Shown: positions 1-10,752, numbered from the stretch's first letter. The stretch is DNA of 64,000 nt from Blastocatellia bacterium (GCA_016705245.1 JADIYM010000014.1:129556-193555), one strand, 5' to 3'. The notes: generated from the sequence alone by a model not told the origin. A program made the numbers and translations.

Positions 1-311
1 CCGGAGCCACGCTGTCGTACGGCGACCTGCGCGTGGACACGCGGGCTCATACGGTTAACTCCGACGGCCGCCCGATCCACCTCACGCCCGCCGAGTTCAA
101 ACTGCTCGAGGTCTTCGTACGCGCACCCGGCCGCGCCTTCACGCGTCGCGAGCTCGCCGATCGCGCCCTTGGATGGGACTTCGACGGTTTCGATCGAACC
201 GTGGACGCCCACGTGAAGAACCTGCGGAAGAAGCTCGGCGACGGCGCGCCCCGCATCGAGACCGTCTACGGCGTTGGCTACCGGCTCGGAGGTGATCCCG
301 ATGCTCGGTAG
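1..311 (+). CDS. OmpR-family response regulator, C-terminal DNA-binding domain (truncated by window edge)
   Basis: Only the winged-helix effector domain lies in the window. The reading frame is open from the first bases and reads through a beta-rich start (LSYGDLRVD) typical of the OmpR/PhoB trans_reg_C domain. It then reaches the recognition-helix region (FTRRELADRALGW), the DRTVDAHVKNLRKKL segment and the final wing (TVYGVGYRLG). The receiver domain is upstream of the window. The stop codon overlaps the start of the sensor kinase by 11 nt, so the two are translationally coupled and form a two-component pair. The DNA target and signal are not visible. Family assignment is secure; the exact regulon is unknown. 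Confidence 0.93.
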   Translation, partial: GATLSYGDLRVDTRAHTVNSDGRPIHLTPAEFKLLEVFVRAPGRAFTRRELADRALGWDFDGFDRTVDAHVKNLRKKLGDGAPRIETVYGVGYRLGGDPDAR

Positions 312-1692
312 CCTGCGCATCCGGCTCCTGGTCGCCATGCTCGTGGTCTCGGGCGTAGCCGTTGGCGTCGCCGGTTTCCTGTTCGCGCGAACTGCCCAGC
401 GGGAGTTCCAGCGCTTCTCGGTCGCGGGCGAGACGACGGACCTCGAGCGATTGGCGGTTGCTCTCGAATCGCGCTGCCGCGAACGGGGCGACTGGGAGGG
501 GGCGCCGTCGGTGCTTGCGCAGCTCGGCGCCGTGTCGGGCCGTCATCTGATTCTCGTCGGGCAGGACCATCGGACGGTCACGGTCTGGCCCGAGGAATTG
601 ACTCGCGCCAACGTCTCGGTTCAGCCGGATCACACGATCGCGATCCGGCTCGAGGAGGACGGAATCGTCGAAGAAGCCGTTCTCGTAAACGCGCCCCACG
701 CATCCGTTCGGAGCGGCGACGGCGCGATCGTTGGAACACTCTACGCCGCACCCTCGCCGGATCGCCCCGGACAGGCATTTGCTGACTCGCTCGTGCGGCC
801 GTTTGCGATCCTGGTCCTGGCCATTCTTGCGACTGTGCTCGCCGCGACGTTTTTCCTGTCTCGGCGGGTGCTCGGCCCGGTCGAGACGCTCACCGTCGCA
901 GTTCGACAGATGGAGCAGGGCGATCTGACTCAACGCGTAGAAGCCCACTCGGGCGACGAAATCGGAGAGCTCGCGCGAGCGTTCAACGCCATGGCCGAAA
1001 CGATCGCACGCGACGAGCAGTTGCGACGAGATCTCGTCAACGACGTTGCTCATGAGCTGCGCACGCCTCTCACGAACATCCGCTGTCAGGTCGAGGCGAT
1101 TCAGGATGGACTCGTAGCGGCGGATGCGAATGCGCTGGCCTCGCTGCACGAGGAGGTCATGCTGCTCAACTCGCTCATCGACGACCTGCGCGACCTGTCG
1201 CTTGCAGAGGCGGGAAGGCTCTCGCTCAACAGACAGTCGGTCTCGATCGACGAGGCGATAGGATCGGTCGTCGCGGCGTTCGGGCCTCGCGCGGCTGCTG
1301 GCGGGCTCTCGCTCGAGGTTCGAGTTGCGGCTGATCTTCCGACGATCGAAGCGGACCCCGTCCGACTTGGCCAGGTCCTGCGCAACCTGCTCGAGAATGC
1401 CGCCGCCCACACGCCGCCCGGTGGGTGCATCGAGGTGACGGCCGGAGCGCAGGACGGCGGAGTCGCGATCACGGTTCGCGACAGCGGGGCCGGGATTGCT
1501 CACGAGCACCTCTCGCGTGTCTTCGAGCGCTTCTACCGGACGGATCCGTCGCGGTCTCGAACGACGGGCGGCGCGGGTCTTGGCCTCGCGATCGTCAAGC
1601 AGCTCGTCGAGGCGCACGGCGGGAAGGTAGCTGTCGAGAGCGAGCCTGGACAGGGCGCGGCGTTCACGGTGACGTTGCCGGGGTCCCAGTAG
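301..1692 (+). CDS. Membrane sensor histidine kinase (BaeS/EnvZ-like), partner of the upstream regulator
   Basis: A 463-residue class I sensor kinase. ATG 301 was chosen over an in-frame upstream codon because GGAGGTGAT at 288-296 sits 4 nt before it. Order of parts: transmembrane segment 1 (about residues 5-30), a periplasmic sensor region of roughly 130 residues, transmembrane segment 2 (about 165-190), HAMP linker, HisKA with phospho-acceptor His251 in HELRTPL, then HATPase_c with the N box (NLLENAAAH), G1 (DSGAGI) and G2 (GAGLGLAIV). It should autophosphorylate and pass phosphate to the regulator encoded just upstream. The sensor region matches no family I recognise, so the signal is unknown. 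Confidence 0.95.
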   Translation: MLGSLRIRLLVAMLVVSGVAVGVAGFLFARTAQREFQRFSVAGETTDLERLAVALESRCRERGDWEGAPSVLAQLGAVSGRHLILVGQDHRTVTVWPEELTRANVSVQPDHTIAIRLEEDGIVEEAVLVNAPHASVRSGDGAIVGTLYAAPSPDRPGQAFADSLVRPFAILVLAILATVLAATFFLSRRVLGPVETLTVAVRQMEQGDLTQRVEAHSGDEIGELARAFNAMAETIARDEQLRRDLVNDVAHELRTPLTNIRCQVEAIQDGLVAADANALASLHEEVMLLNSLIDDLRDLSLAEAGRLSLNRQSVSIDEAIGSVVAAFGPRAAAGGLSLEVRVAADLPTIEADPVRLGQVLRNLLENAAAHTPPGGCIEVTAGAQDGGVAITVRDSGAGIAHEHLSRVFERFYRTDPSRSRTTGGAGLGLAIVKQLVEAHGGKVAVESEPGQGAAFTVTLPGSQ

Positions 1693-1718
1693 GGTTGAAT
1701 ATGTCGATGCGGACGACC

Positions 1719-1865
1719 GTCCGCAGGCCAGCTCGCTACCGCTCGCGGTTCTGATGCCCGAGGCTCTGGATGCTACAGAGACGACCATAAGTATGTCATT
1801 TGCCCTCTCAAGGACAGGTGGTTCTCGCATCAGTACCGGGCGCGGTAGCGAGCTGGTCTGCGGAC
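1719..1865. repeat. Paired inverted repeat, REP-like family 1
   Basis: Two 39-bp arms (1719-1757 and 1827-1865) are imperfect reverse complements, separated by about 70 bp. The core of the left arm reads CTCGCTACCGCTCGCGGTTC. The same core recurs near 24.56, 25.16, 34.6, 49.0, 52.3 and 62.5 kb, always between genes. It lies in the 275-bp gap between the sensor kinase and the serine hydrolase, where I see no gene. Confidence 0.85.
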
Positions 1866-1967
1866 AGAGTCGAAAACCGGTACCCTTCTCCACCCCTCGG
1901 TCCGGTCGCGGTCGAATGAGTGCAAGCCTTCATCACATCTTCACAATCGGCCGTTAACGTCGTCACC

Positions 1968-3668
1968 ATGAAACACGCAATCTGTCTCGCTCTCGTCGTC
2001 CTGTCTTCGCTCGTCGCGCCGGCACGCGCCGCCGATGGCGATCTTTCATCCAAACTCGAGACGTACCTGGGCCGGCTCGAGAAGCTCGGATTCTCCGGCA
2101 CGGTCCTCGTAGCCAAGGACGGCAAGGTCGTCCTCGAGAAGGGCTACGGGATGGCCGATAGAGAGCGCAAGATCCCGATGGCTGCCGACTCGGTCATCTC
2201 GATCGGCTCGATCACCAAGCCGTTCACCGCCGCCGCGATCCTCAAGCTCGAGATGGCCGGCAAGCTGCGCGTGGAAGAACCAATTGGCCGTTTCTTTCCC
2301 GGCGCTCCGCCCAGAAGGCGGCAATCACGATCCACCAGCTGCTGACGCACAGCGCCGGCCTCGAGTCCGACTACGGCCCGACCGACTACGAAGCCGTGTC
2401 GCGTGACGAGATCGCACGCCGGGTGTTCGCGGCGCCGCTGCGCACCACGCCCGGCAAGGAGTACTTCTACTCGAACGCCGGCTACAGCCTTCTTGCCGCA
2501 ATCGTCGAGATTCTCTCGGGCCAGTCGTACGAAGCGTACCTGCGCGCGAACCTCTTCGAGCCGGCCGGGATGAAAGCGACGGGCTACAAGGTGGCCTGGC
2601 GCGATGGTCAGGTCGCGCACGGCTACGTCGACGGCAAGGACTGGGGCACGATCCTCGACAAACCTTGGGACAAAGACGGTCCGTACTGGAACCTGCGAGG
2701 CAATGGCGGGCTTCACTCGACGGCCGGCGACATGTACCGATGGCACCTCGCGCTCGAGGGCGAAAAGATCCTGTCGAAATCCGCTAAGGACAAGTACTTC
2801 AAGCCGCACGTCCCGGAAGATCCGGAGGGCCACTCCTACTACGCCTACGGCTGGGCGGTCTTCGAAACCCCGCGCAAGACGCGCCTCGTGGCCCACAACG
2901 GCAGCAACGGTGTCTTCGTTGCCGATTTCCGGCGCTACGTCGACGAGAACGTCGTGATCTACGCAGCCTCGAACGGAGAGATGAGCGCGACCGCGCTCAC
3001 CGAAGTGCTGCCGGCCGTCGTTTTCGGCTCCGAGTACGCGATTCCTCCGGCCGTTGTCGCGGTCGACGCGACGGCGATGGACCGCGTGGTGGGATCCTAC
3101 GCGCTTTCCAGTGGTAGCCGGATCGACGTCACGCGACGGCGCGACGCTCCGTGCCAGCGCGACGGGGGCCGACACGTTTGCGCTGCTCCACTCGCCGCTG
3201 CCTCCGGAGATCGCCGCGAAACTGAATGCTCGGGTCACGACGATGGTCGAAGCAGCCTCGAAAGGCGACTACAAGCCAATTGCCGAAGCGTTCGACGGAA
3301 TGGTGCCTCTTGCGGACGTCACGAAGAACGAGAGCGAGATGTGGAACGCCATGCGGGAGCGGTTCGGCGCCTTCAGGCGCGTCGAAGTGCTTGGCTCCGC
3401 GCGGATGCGGCCGATGGCGGCCACCGTCGCTCGACTCGAGTTCGAGCGGGGCTCACGGTACATGCGCTTTGGCTGGCAGCAAGGACAGCTAGTTGGAATC
3501 CGGGTCATCGATGAGCTTCCAGTCATCACGCTCTATCCGACATCTCCGGCCGAGTTTGTCTCGTTCAGCCTACGCGATCCGAACCCGATCACCGTCACGG
3601 CGTCTGGAACGTCGATCACGCTTCGCCGGGGAACCGTCGAAGTCACCGCGTCACGACCGGCCCCTTAA
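1968..3668 (+). CDS. Exported beta-lactamase-fold serine hydrolase (class C/esterase type), two frameshifts as sequenced
   Basis: Starts with a clear Sec signal peptide (MKHAICLALVVLSSLVAPARA). The beta-lactamase/transpeptidase-like fold follows, with the SxxK nucleophile motif SITK (Ser81), the YxN motif in YFYSNAGYS and an HNG motif (VAHNGSNG) in place of KTG. A C-terminal extension of about 190 residues follows, as in many peptidases and esterases of this superfamily. Two breaks interrupt the frame. Near 2305 one base seems to be missing (PPEKAAITIHQLLTHSAG would read on), and near 3125 a second change restores the original frame. No domain is lost, so I treat it as one gene. Substrate unknown: D-Ala-D-Ala peptides, beta-lactams or esters are all possible. 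Confidence 0.82.
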
Positions 3669-3694
3669 CGGCGTCCGAAGCGCGTTGCCCTCGT

Positions 3695-3791
3695 GCATCA
3701 GTACCGTGCGCGGTAGCGCACGGGTCAGACTCCCGGGTTGCCCTGTCGTGGTGCGGCCGCTCAGGGATCAACCCGTGCGCTACCGCGCACG
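3695..3791. repeat. Paired inverted repeat, REP-like (second variant)
   Basis: Arms at about 3702-3725 and 3771-3791 are reverse complements. Each arm also folds on itself: CCGTGCGC and GCGCACGG flank GGTA. The left arm begins with the same GCATCAGTACC edge as the repeat at 1827, so this is a variant of that family. A related single arm (about 34730-34760) carries the same GTGCGCT-CCGCGC pattern. It lies just after the serine hydrolase stop, within the 442-bp gap before the acyl-CoA dehydrogenase. Confidence 0.8.
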
Positions 3792-3934
3792 CTGAGCGTG
3801 AGCAAAAGCGCTTCGCGCAATGTGCTGGGCGAAATTCCTCACATGCGGCTGAGTATCGCGCCTGTTCGCACGGCACTGATCGGCGTTGACGCAACTGTAC
3901 GTTCCTGAAGCCCGATTGCATACAACTCGGCGTC

Positions 3935-4114
3935 ATGCCCGCGTGGGACTTGGGGTTCGGGCGGAACGACAGCGGCGACTGGACGGATCACCAGCCCCAT
4001 GCGCAGTGCGTCATGGCCTACCCCGTCGTTGTGCGCTTCACCGAGGAACGGTTCTTGCAGTTCGTGTCCCGTAAACGGCGTGAATCGCCACAAAACGGGA
4101 GAAACCGACGATGA
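3935..4114 (+). CDS. Possible 59-residue leader ORF coupled to the acyl-CoA dehydrogenase
   Basis: ATG 3935 opens a 59-codon frame that ends in TGA 4112-4114, overlapping the ATG of the next gene as ATGA. This arrangement is typical of translational coupling. The product ([16 protein letters not shown]...) is Trp- and Arg-rich and resembles nothing I know, and I see no good Shine-Dalgarno before it. It may be chance. I list it because the 442-bp gap otherwise holds only the palindromic repeat. Confidence 0.25.
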   Translation: MPAWDLGFGRNDSGDWTDHQPHAQCVMAYPVVVRFTEERFLQFVSRKRRESPQNGRNRR

Positions 4115-5787
4115 AGCCAGGAGCCGGCCTCGACAGCGAATCACTCGATCTTATCCTCAAGTCCCTGCACGACTTCGCCGTCGACCAGCTCCCCGACAAG
4201 GTGCTGCTCGACCTCGACGCCGCCAACGAGTTCCCCCTCGAGATCGTTCGCGAGCTCTGCGGACCCGATATCGGCATCCAGCTGCTCTTCGTACCCGAGG
4301 AGTACAACGGAATGGGCGGCGACGCGTTCGACGTCTACCGGGTCTGCGAGTGCATGGCGCGCATCGACCTCGGCATCGCCACGGGCGTACTCGCCACTTT
4401 TCTCGGCAGCGACCCCATCCTCGCCGGAGGCACCGAAGCCCAGAAGGCGCGCTGGCTCACCCCGATCGCCGACGACGGGATCCTGATGGCCTACTGTGCC
4501 ACTGAGCCCGAGGCCGGAAGCGACCTCGCCGCAATGCGATCGACGGCGAAACGCGTCGAGAAGGACGGCGAGGTCGTCGGTTACACCCTGAACGGCAGCA
4601 AGCAGTGGATCAGCAACGGGGGCGTCGCCGACGTCTTCACGGTCCTGGCGAGCGCGCCCGGAGGGCCGTCCTGGTTCGTCGTCGAGAAGGGCGCCGAGGG
4701 TTTCTCGCACGGCCGCCACGAGGACAAACACGGCATCCGCGCAAGCAACACCACCCCGCTCTCGCTCGAGGATGTCTACGTCGACGCCGACCGCCTCGTC
4801 GGAGGCGTCGAGGGCCAGGGCCTCGTGCAGGCGCAGCTCGTCTTCGGCTACACCCGTCTGATGGTCGCAGCGTTCGGCCTCGGCGGAGGATGGAGCGCCC
4901 TCGACCGCGCAATCGAATATTCGAAAGGCCGTATCCAGGCCGGAGCGCCACTCTCCGAGAAACAGGGCTACACGCACAAGCTCATCGTGCCGAACGTCGT
5001 CCGTCTCGAGGCCGGCCGCGCCTACATCGAACACGTCGCCGAGCGGCTGAGCGCAGGCGAGGAGGGACTCAACACCGAAGGCGCGATCGCGAAGTACCTG
5101 GCCTCGGAGGCCGGAAACCTCGCCGCCGACGCGAGCATCCAGGCGTTGGGCGGCTACGGCTACTCGCGCGAGTACATGGTCGAGAAGATCAAGCGCGACG
5201 TCCGGATCACGACGATCTACGAAGGCACCTCCGAGATCATGGAGATGACGATCAGCCGCGACCGGTGGCAGTCACACCTCAAGACCCGCGGCCAGCACTA
5301 CCACGACGAGGCGCGCAGCCTCGAAGCGCTCCACGCAGAGCAACCGACTGTCGGCGCCGATGTCGCAGCCCTTGCGCTGCACGCGCTTGCCGAGGCGCTC
5401 GAGCGGGTCCGAGTCGGCCGTATGACGCGTCACCAGCACATCCTCTTCCGCATCGGGGAGCTGATTGCACTTGCGGAAGGTGCGTCATGCCTCGCTCGTC
5501 GTGCCGCGCGCGCTCGGCAGGGAACGCTGCCCGAGAAGTCCGACCGGCGCTTCTCGCCCGAGGCGTTCGCCGCCATCAGTCGCGTCTGCGCGAAGGAAAC
5601 CGCCGCCCGCATCGCGGGCGACTCGCTCAAGTGGGTCGCCGGAACCGGCGACACCGACGTGACGGCGCTCGTCACGGCCCTTCGCATCAACGAAATCTAC
5701 GGCGCCCAGGCGGGCCTCGTCGCCGACATGGACGAAATCGCCGACGCCGTCTACCACCGGGCGCGCGCCGCCGCAGGAACTCCTTGA
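4111..5787 (+). CDS. Acyl-CoA dehydrogenase with C-terminal extension
   Basis: A 558-residue FAD-dependent acyl-CoA dehydrogenase. The N-terminal helical domain is followed by the FAD-binding middle strand motif ([11 protein letters not shown]) and the WISNGG segment. The C-terminal domain carries the catalytic base Glu371 in IYEGTSEIM. Canonical family members end near residue 390-400; this one has about 160 extra helical residues, as in the longer VLCAD-like subgroup. It normally makes a 2,3-enoyl-CoA from a saturated acyl-CoA. It lies 105 bp upstream of the lipid synthase on the same strand. No enoyl reductase is visible in the locus, so I infer it handles the unsaturation state of the product, by desaturation or in reverse. 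Family call is sure; the role is inference. Confidence 0.92.
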   Translation: MKPGAGLDSESLDLILKSLHDFAVDQLPDKVLLDLDAANEFPLEIVRELCGPDIGIQLLFVPEEYNGMGGDAFDVYRVCECMARIDLGIATGVLATFLGSDPILAGGTEAQKARWLTPIADDGILMAYCATEPEAGSDLAAMRSTAKRVEKDGEVVGYTLNGSKQWISNGGVADVFTVLASAPGGPSWFVVEKGAEGFSHGRHEDKHGIRASNTTPLSLEDVYVDADRLVGGVEGQGLVQAQLVFGYTRLMVAAFGLGGGWSALDRAIEYSKGRIQAGAPLSEKQGYTHKLIVPNVVRLEAGRAYIEHVAERLSAGEEGLNTEGAIAKYLASEAGNLAADASIQALGGYGYSREYMVEKIKRDVRITTIYEGTSEIMEMTISRDRWQSHLKTRGQHYHDEARSLEALHAEQPTVGADVAALALHALAEALERVRVGRMTRHQHILFRIGELIALAEGASCLARRAARARQGTLPEKSDRRFSPEAFAAISRVCAKETAARIAGDSLKWVAGTGDTDVTALVTALRINEIYGAQAGLVADMDEIADAVYHRARAAAGTP

Positions 5788-5892
5788 GTCCGGCCTGACA
5801 CCGGATTCCGGCCGGCGTATTGACCGCCCCTGCAACACGCACCAGCAAGAGTGGTTCGCAACAGAGTGCCATTGAAGAGCCAGAGAACAATC

Positions 5893-8800
5893 ATGGAAGA
5901 CACGGCATACAGAGCAATCGCGGTAGTTGGCGTCGGCGCCATACTTCCAGAGGCGCCGAACGCCGCCGCCTTCTGGAAGAACGTTCGCGACGGTCGTTAC
6001 AGCATCAACGAAGTCACGCCCGACCGCTGGGACCCCAGCCTCTACTTCGATCCCGACCACAACGCTCCCGACAAGACCTACTCGAAGATTGGCGGCTGGG
6101 TGCGCGAAGCCGAGTGGAACCCGATTGCCTGGCACCTTCCGATTCCGCCGCGCGTCGCCGACTCGATGGATGACGTCCAGAAGTGGGCCGTCGCCGCGGC
6201 GCGCGAAGCGCTCGTCGACTTCGGCTACCCGGATCGCCCGCTCGACCTCGATCGCACGGCGGTCATTCTCGGGAACGCGATGGCCGGCGAACGTCACTAC
6301 GTCACGTCGTTCCGGATTCTCTTCCCCGAGCTGGCCCGCGAGCTCTCGAATTCGCCGTCGTTCGAGTCCCTTCCAGCCGACGTCCGCGAGCACGTCCTCG
6401 CCGAATACCACGGCCGGCTGAACAACTTCTTCCCCGAGATCACCGAAGACACTATGCCCGGCGAACTGGCGAACTGCATGGCCGGGCGCATCGCGAACCT
6501 TTTCAACCTCCACGGACCAAATTTCGTCACTGATGCCGCTTGCGCGTCGGCGATGGCCGCGATGAGTGCCGCCGTCGAAGGACTGGTCGAACGAGACTTC
6601 GACGCCGTCATCACGGGCGGTATCGACCGCAACATGGGTGTCGCGACGTTCACGAAGTTCTGCAAGATCGGCGCTCTCTCGGCGACCGGCACGCGCCCAT
6701 ACGCGGATGGCGCCGACGGCTTCGTCATGGGCGAAGGGGCCGCGCTCTTCATCCTCAAGCGCCTCGAGGACGCGGAAAAGGCCGGCGACAAGATCTACGC
6801 TGTCGTTCGCGGCATCGGCGGTTCGAGCGACGGACGCGGCAAGGGCATCACGGCTCCGAATCCCGTCGGCCAGCGTCTCGCGGTCGAGCGCGCCTGGCAG
6901 AACGCGGGGCTCTCTCCGGCGACGGCAGGCCTCATCGAGGGTCACGGCACGTCAACCCGCGTCGGCGACGTCGTCGAGGTCGAGAGCCTTTCACATGTGA
7001 TCGGAGCCGCCGGCGCCATGGCAGGATCGATTCCGCTCGGATCCGTGAAGTCGAACATCGGTCACCTCAAGGGCGCGGCGGGCGGTGCGGGAGTCCTCAA
7101 GGCGATCCTCGCGCTGCACGATCGCACCTTGCCTCCGAGCCTCAACTTCAAGAGCCCGAACCCGAACATCGACTTTGCGCATTCGCCCTTCTACGTGAAT
7201 ACGGAACTGAAGGACTGGCCGGAGGCCGCGTGCGGCGCACGGCGAGCCGGCGTAAGCGCCTTCGGGTTCGGCGGTACCAACTTTCACGTCGTCCTCGAGG
7301 AGTACGTCGAAGGGCGGCTCAAGGTGAACGGCTCCAGGTCCGTCGCGATCGGCGCGCCCGTCGAGTCCACTACAGCTCCGGCCGAGCCGAAGCAGCCGCT
7401 TCGTGGCGCCCTCCTCATCGGGGCAAAATCGCTGGCGGAGGTCGAAACGCGGCTGCGCGCCGCGCTCGCTGATGCCGAAGCCGGCAAGGCGCCCGTGCCC
7501 CGCGCTCCGTTCGAAGCGGACCTTCGCGCGCCCGAGCGCATCGCGATCGACTACGCCGACGCCAAGGACCTCGCCAGCAAGATCGAGCGAGCCCTCAAGG
7601 CCATCGCCGCCGACAACGCGGGAATGTGGAAGGCGTTGCGCGCTCAAGGCATCTTCCGCGGCAGCGGTCCTGCCTCTAAAATCGCGTTCCTATACACCGG
7701 CCAGGGCTCGCAGTACGTGAACATGCTCGACGAACTGCGCCACGTCGAGCCGATCGTGGCCGCTGTCTTCACCGAGGCGGATCGCGTCTCGACGCCGCTG
7801 CTCGGCAAGCCGCTCTCGCAGTTCCTTTTCGCCGACCCTGCCGATCCGGTAGCCATGGCCACAGCGGAAGAAGAGCTCCGCCAGACCGCGATCACGCAAC
7901 CGGCCGTCCTGACCGTCGACGAGGCCTTCACGAAGCTCTTCGAGGCGTACGGCATCCGGCCGGACATGGTCATGGGCCACAGCCTCGGCGAATACGGGGC
8001 GCTCGTGGCGGCGAAGGGCCTTCCGTTCGAGGACGCGCTCATCGCCGTCAGCGCTCGGGGCCGCGAGATGAGCCACGTGGCGGTCGAAGACTGCGGCTGG
8101 ATGGTCGCCGTGTTCGCTCCGATCGCCGAAATCGAACGGATTCTCGAGTCCGTCGACGGCTACGTCGTCATCGCCAACGTGAACAGCCGGAGCCAGGCGG
8201 TCATCGGCGGCGGCAGTGAAGCCGTCGAGCGCGCAATGCACGCGTTCCTTGACGCGGGCTACAACGCCGTGCGGTTGCCGGTCAGCCACGCATTCCATAC
8301 GACGATCGTCGCGCCGGCAAGCGGGCCGATGCGCCGCGAGCTCGACCGTCTGCGCCTAGCGCCGCCCGAGCTGCCGATCGTTGCGAACGTCGACGGCCAG
8401 TTCTATCCGTCGGGCCCCGACGCCCGGCCGAAAATGCTCGACATCCTCGCGCGTCAGGTCGCGTCGCCCGTCCAGTTCGTGACCGGCCTAGAGACGCTCT
8501 ACGACGCCGGCGCCCGCATCTTCGTCGAGACCGGACCGAAGAAGGCCCTCCAGGGATTCGTCGACGACGTCCTCGGTGACCGCGACGACGTCGCATCGCT
8601 CTTTTCGAACCACCCGAAGACCGGCGCGATCGCGTCGTTCAACCAGGCCCTGTGCGGCCTCTATGCCGCCGGGCACGGAACCGGAATTCCCGCAGCCATC
8701 GCCGCACCCGCCGAGGCGAGCATCGAGGCGAAGTCCGTCAAACCCCATTTCCAGCCGTCGCCCGCACCTATTGCGGCGACGCCCCAACAAGATCGGAAGG

Positions 8801-10674
8801 AACCCATGGCACCCGCATCTGACGACACCTACAGCGAGCTCGGACACCTCTTCGCCGATTTCCTCGACCGCGGCATGCAGATCTACAGCCGTCGCGACGG
8901 AAGCGATGCGCGCACGGAAGGCCGCCGGCCTACGGTCGTCGTCACGGGCGCGGCCATTGGACTGCCCGGCACGGAGCGGATCTTCGACGATTCGAACGTC
9001 AGCCGGATCCTGCACGGACAGCAGTTCATCGACCTCATTCCGAATCGCTTCCGCCGCGCGATGCTCGACAAGCACATCACGCGACTCGTGAAGAGAGAGA
9101 ACGGCGGAGCGACGTTCGACACCATCGAGGACCCGAGCGAAGTCATCAAGCTCGCCGCTCGCGGCGGCGAGTTCGACCTCGGCGCGGAGTTCGGCGTCTC
9201 GGCCGACCGGCTGCCGGCCCTCGACGTCGTGACGCGTCTCGCCATTGGCGCGGGAATCGACGCGCTGCGCGACGCGGGCATCCCGCTCGTCCTTCGATAC
9301 AAGACCACGACGAAGAACACGCAGCTTCCGGACGGCTGGGGACTGCCGGCGGCAATGCGCGACGACACGGGCGTCATCTTTGCATCAGCGTTCCCGGGCA
9401 TGGACTCGTTTGCCGAGTACCTGACCGGCTACCACGAGGATCACACCAGGCGGCAGCGGCTCGAAGACCTCGAAGCGCTCCGTCCGCACGCCGGGCACGA
9501 CACTAACGCATTGCTCGAGATCGATCGTCGCATCGCCGAGCTCAAGGAAGAGATTGCGGCGAAGGCATTCACCTTCGATCGCCGGTTCCTCTTCCGCGTG
9601 CTGGCGATGGGCCACTCGCAGTTCGCCGAGCTCATCGGTGCGCGAGGCCCGAACACGCAGATCAACTCGGCGTGCGCGAGCACGACGATGGCGATGGGGC
9701 TCGCAGAGGACTGGATTCGCGCGGGACGCTGCCGGCGGGTCGTCGTCATTTCGGCCGACGACGTCACGGGCGACAACTTGATGGAGTGGGTCGGTGCAGG
9801 CTTCCTTGCCTCCGGCGCCGCGGCGACCGACGACATTGTCGAGAACGCGGCGACTCCGTTCGATCGGCGGCGCCACGGCATGATTCTCGGAATGGGCGCG
9901 GCCGCACTCGTCGTCGAAGATGCCGAATCGGCGCGCGAGCGAGGAATCCGGCCAATCTGTGAGCTGCTCGGCGCCGTGACGGCCAACAGCGCCTTCCACG
10001 GAACGCGGCTCGACGTGAACCACATCGGCGACATGATGGAAACACTCGTCGCCGACGCCGAGGCCCGCTGGGGAATCCATCGCGCCGAGATCGCGCCGAA
10101 GATGGTCTTCGTGTCGCACGAGACCTACACCCCGGCGCGCGGCGGCAGCGCCGCGGCCGAGGTCTACGCGCTGCGCCGGGTCTTCGGCGACCGCGCCGAC
10201 GACATCGTCGTCGCAAACACCAAAGGATTCACCGGCCATCCGATGGGAGTCGGCATCGAGGACGTCGTCGCCGTGAAGGTGCTCGAGACGGGCATCGTTC
10301 CGCCGGTCGCGAACTTCAAGGAGATCGATCCGGAGCTCGGAGCGCTCAACCTCTCGAAGGGCGGCGCCTACCCGGTCGAATACGCGCTGCGCCTCGGCGC
10401 GGGTTTCGGCTCGCAGATCAGCATGTCGCTCGAGCGGCTGGTGAAGAGCCCGTCCGGCGACCGTCCGAGACCGGAAAACCTTGGCTTTGCCACTCGCGTC
10501 GCTGACGAGTCGGTTTGGAGCCGATGGCTTGCGGCCGTCTCAGGCTACGACCAACCAGATCTCGAGGTCGTGCAGCGCACGTTGCGGGTCAAGGATCAGG
10601 GCGCGCCGGCACGAGCGCTTGCGACCGCTCGCACCGTCGCGTCAGTTGTTGAGCCGCCCGTGTTCCTGCGATGA
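5893..10674 (+). CDS. PfaA-like lipid/polyketide synthase, KS-AT-KS portion
   Basis: Read from ATG 5893 (MEDTAYRAIAVVGVGA, the usual KS beginning), 1593 residues to TGA 10672. KS1 has nucleophile Cys217 (DAACAS) and both catalytic histidines (EGHGTST; KSNIGHLKG). An acyltransferase follows with Ser697 in GHSLGEYG. KS2 has Cys1261 (NSACAST) and histidines in SHETYTPARGG and GFTGHPMG, so its triad is intact; the TGHP form recalls type I fatty acid synthase KS domains. Pro/Ala-rich linkers join the parts. The stop falls in such a linker, and the Ala/Pro-rich text continues in the next frame from 10653 and back in this frame from about 10720. It is therefore probably one polypeptide with the following ACP-KR-DH segment, split by base errors. 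It builds acyl chains from malonyl units. Confidence 0.9.
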   Translation: MEDTAYRAIAVVGVGAILPEAPNAAAFWKNVRDGRYSINEVTPDRWDPSLYFDPDHNAPDKTYSKIGGWVREAEWNPIAWHLPIPPRVADSMDDVQKWAVAAAREALVDFGYPDRPLDLDRTAVILGNAMAGERHYVTSFRILFPELARELSNSPSFESLPADVREHVLAEYHGRLNNFFPEITEDTMPGELANCMAGRIANLFNLHGPNFVTDAACASAMAAMSAAVEGLVERDFDAVITGGIDRNMGVATFTKFCKIGALSATGTRPYADGADGFVMGEGAALFILKRLEDAEKAGDKIYAVVRGIGGSSDGRGKGITAPNPVGQRLAVERAWQNAGLSPATAGLIEGHGTSTRVGDVVEVESLSHVIGAAGAMAGSIPLGSVKSNIGHLKGAAGGAGVLKAILALHDRTLPPSLNFKSPNPNIDFAHSPFYVNTELKDWPEAACGARRAGVSAFGFGGTNFHVVLEEYVEGRLKVNGSRSVAIGAPVESTTAPAEPKQPLRGALLIGAKSLAEVETRLRAALADAEAGKAPVPRAPFEADLRAPERIAIDYADAKDLASKIERALKAIAADNAGMWKALRAQGIFRGSGPASKIAFLYTGQGSQYVNMLDELRHVEPIVAAVFTEADRVSTPLLGKPLSQFLFADPADPVAMATAEEELRQTAITQPAVLTVDEAFTKLFEAYGIRPDMVMGHSLGEYGALVAAKGLPFEDALIAVSARGREMSHVAVEDCGWMVAVFAPIAEIERILESVDGYVVIANVNSRSQAVIGGGSEAVERAMHAFLDAGYNAVRLPVSHAFHTTIVAPASGPMRRELDRLRLAPPELPIVANVDGQFYPSGPDARPKMLDILARQVASPVQFVTGLETLYDAGARIFVETGPKKALQGFVDDVLGDRDDVASLFSNHPKTGAIASFNQALCGLYAAGHGTGIPAAIAAPAEASIEAKSVKPHFQPSPAPIAATPQQDRKEPMAPASDDTYSELGHLFADFLDRGMQIYSRRDGSDARTEGRRPTVVVTGAAIGLPGTERIFDDSNVSRILHGQQFIDLIPNRFRRAMLDKHITRLVKRENGGATFDTIEDPSEVIKLAARGGEFDLGAEFGVSADRLPALDVVTRLAIGAGIDALRDAGIPLVLRYKTTTKNTQLPDGWGLPAAMRDDTGVIFASAFPGMDSFAEYLTGYHEDHTRRQRLEDLEALRPHAGHDTNALLEIDRRIAELKEEIAAKAFTFDRRFLFRVLAMGHSQFAELIGARGPNTQINSACASTTMAMGLAEDWIRAGRCRRVVVISADDVTGDNLMEWVGAGFLASGAAATDDIVENAATPFDRRRHGMILGMGAAALVVEDAESARERGIRPICELLGAVTANSAFHGTRLDVNHIGDMMETLVADAEARWGIHRAEIAPKMVFVSHETYTPARGGSAAAEVYALRRVFGDRADDIVVANTKGFTGHPMGVGIEDVVAVKVLETGIVPPVANFKEIDPELGALNLSKGGAYPVEYALRLGAGFGSQISMSLERLVKSPSGDRPRPENLGFATRVADESVWSRWLAAVSGYDQPDLEVVQRTLRVKDQGAPARALATARTVASVVEPPVFLR

Positions 10675-10752
10675 CCGCACCGGCGCGACCGCCCTCGCCG
10701 ATCCCTGCACCTCGCGGCCGAGCCGCCGGCTGTCGCGCCAGCACCCACGCCT

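Noticed and set aside
139..1893. 584-codon open frame on the minus strand opposite the two-component genes
   Set aside because: Arg/Ser-rich text without any domain; it is the GC-rich shadow of the sensor kinase, whose domains are unmistakable.
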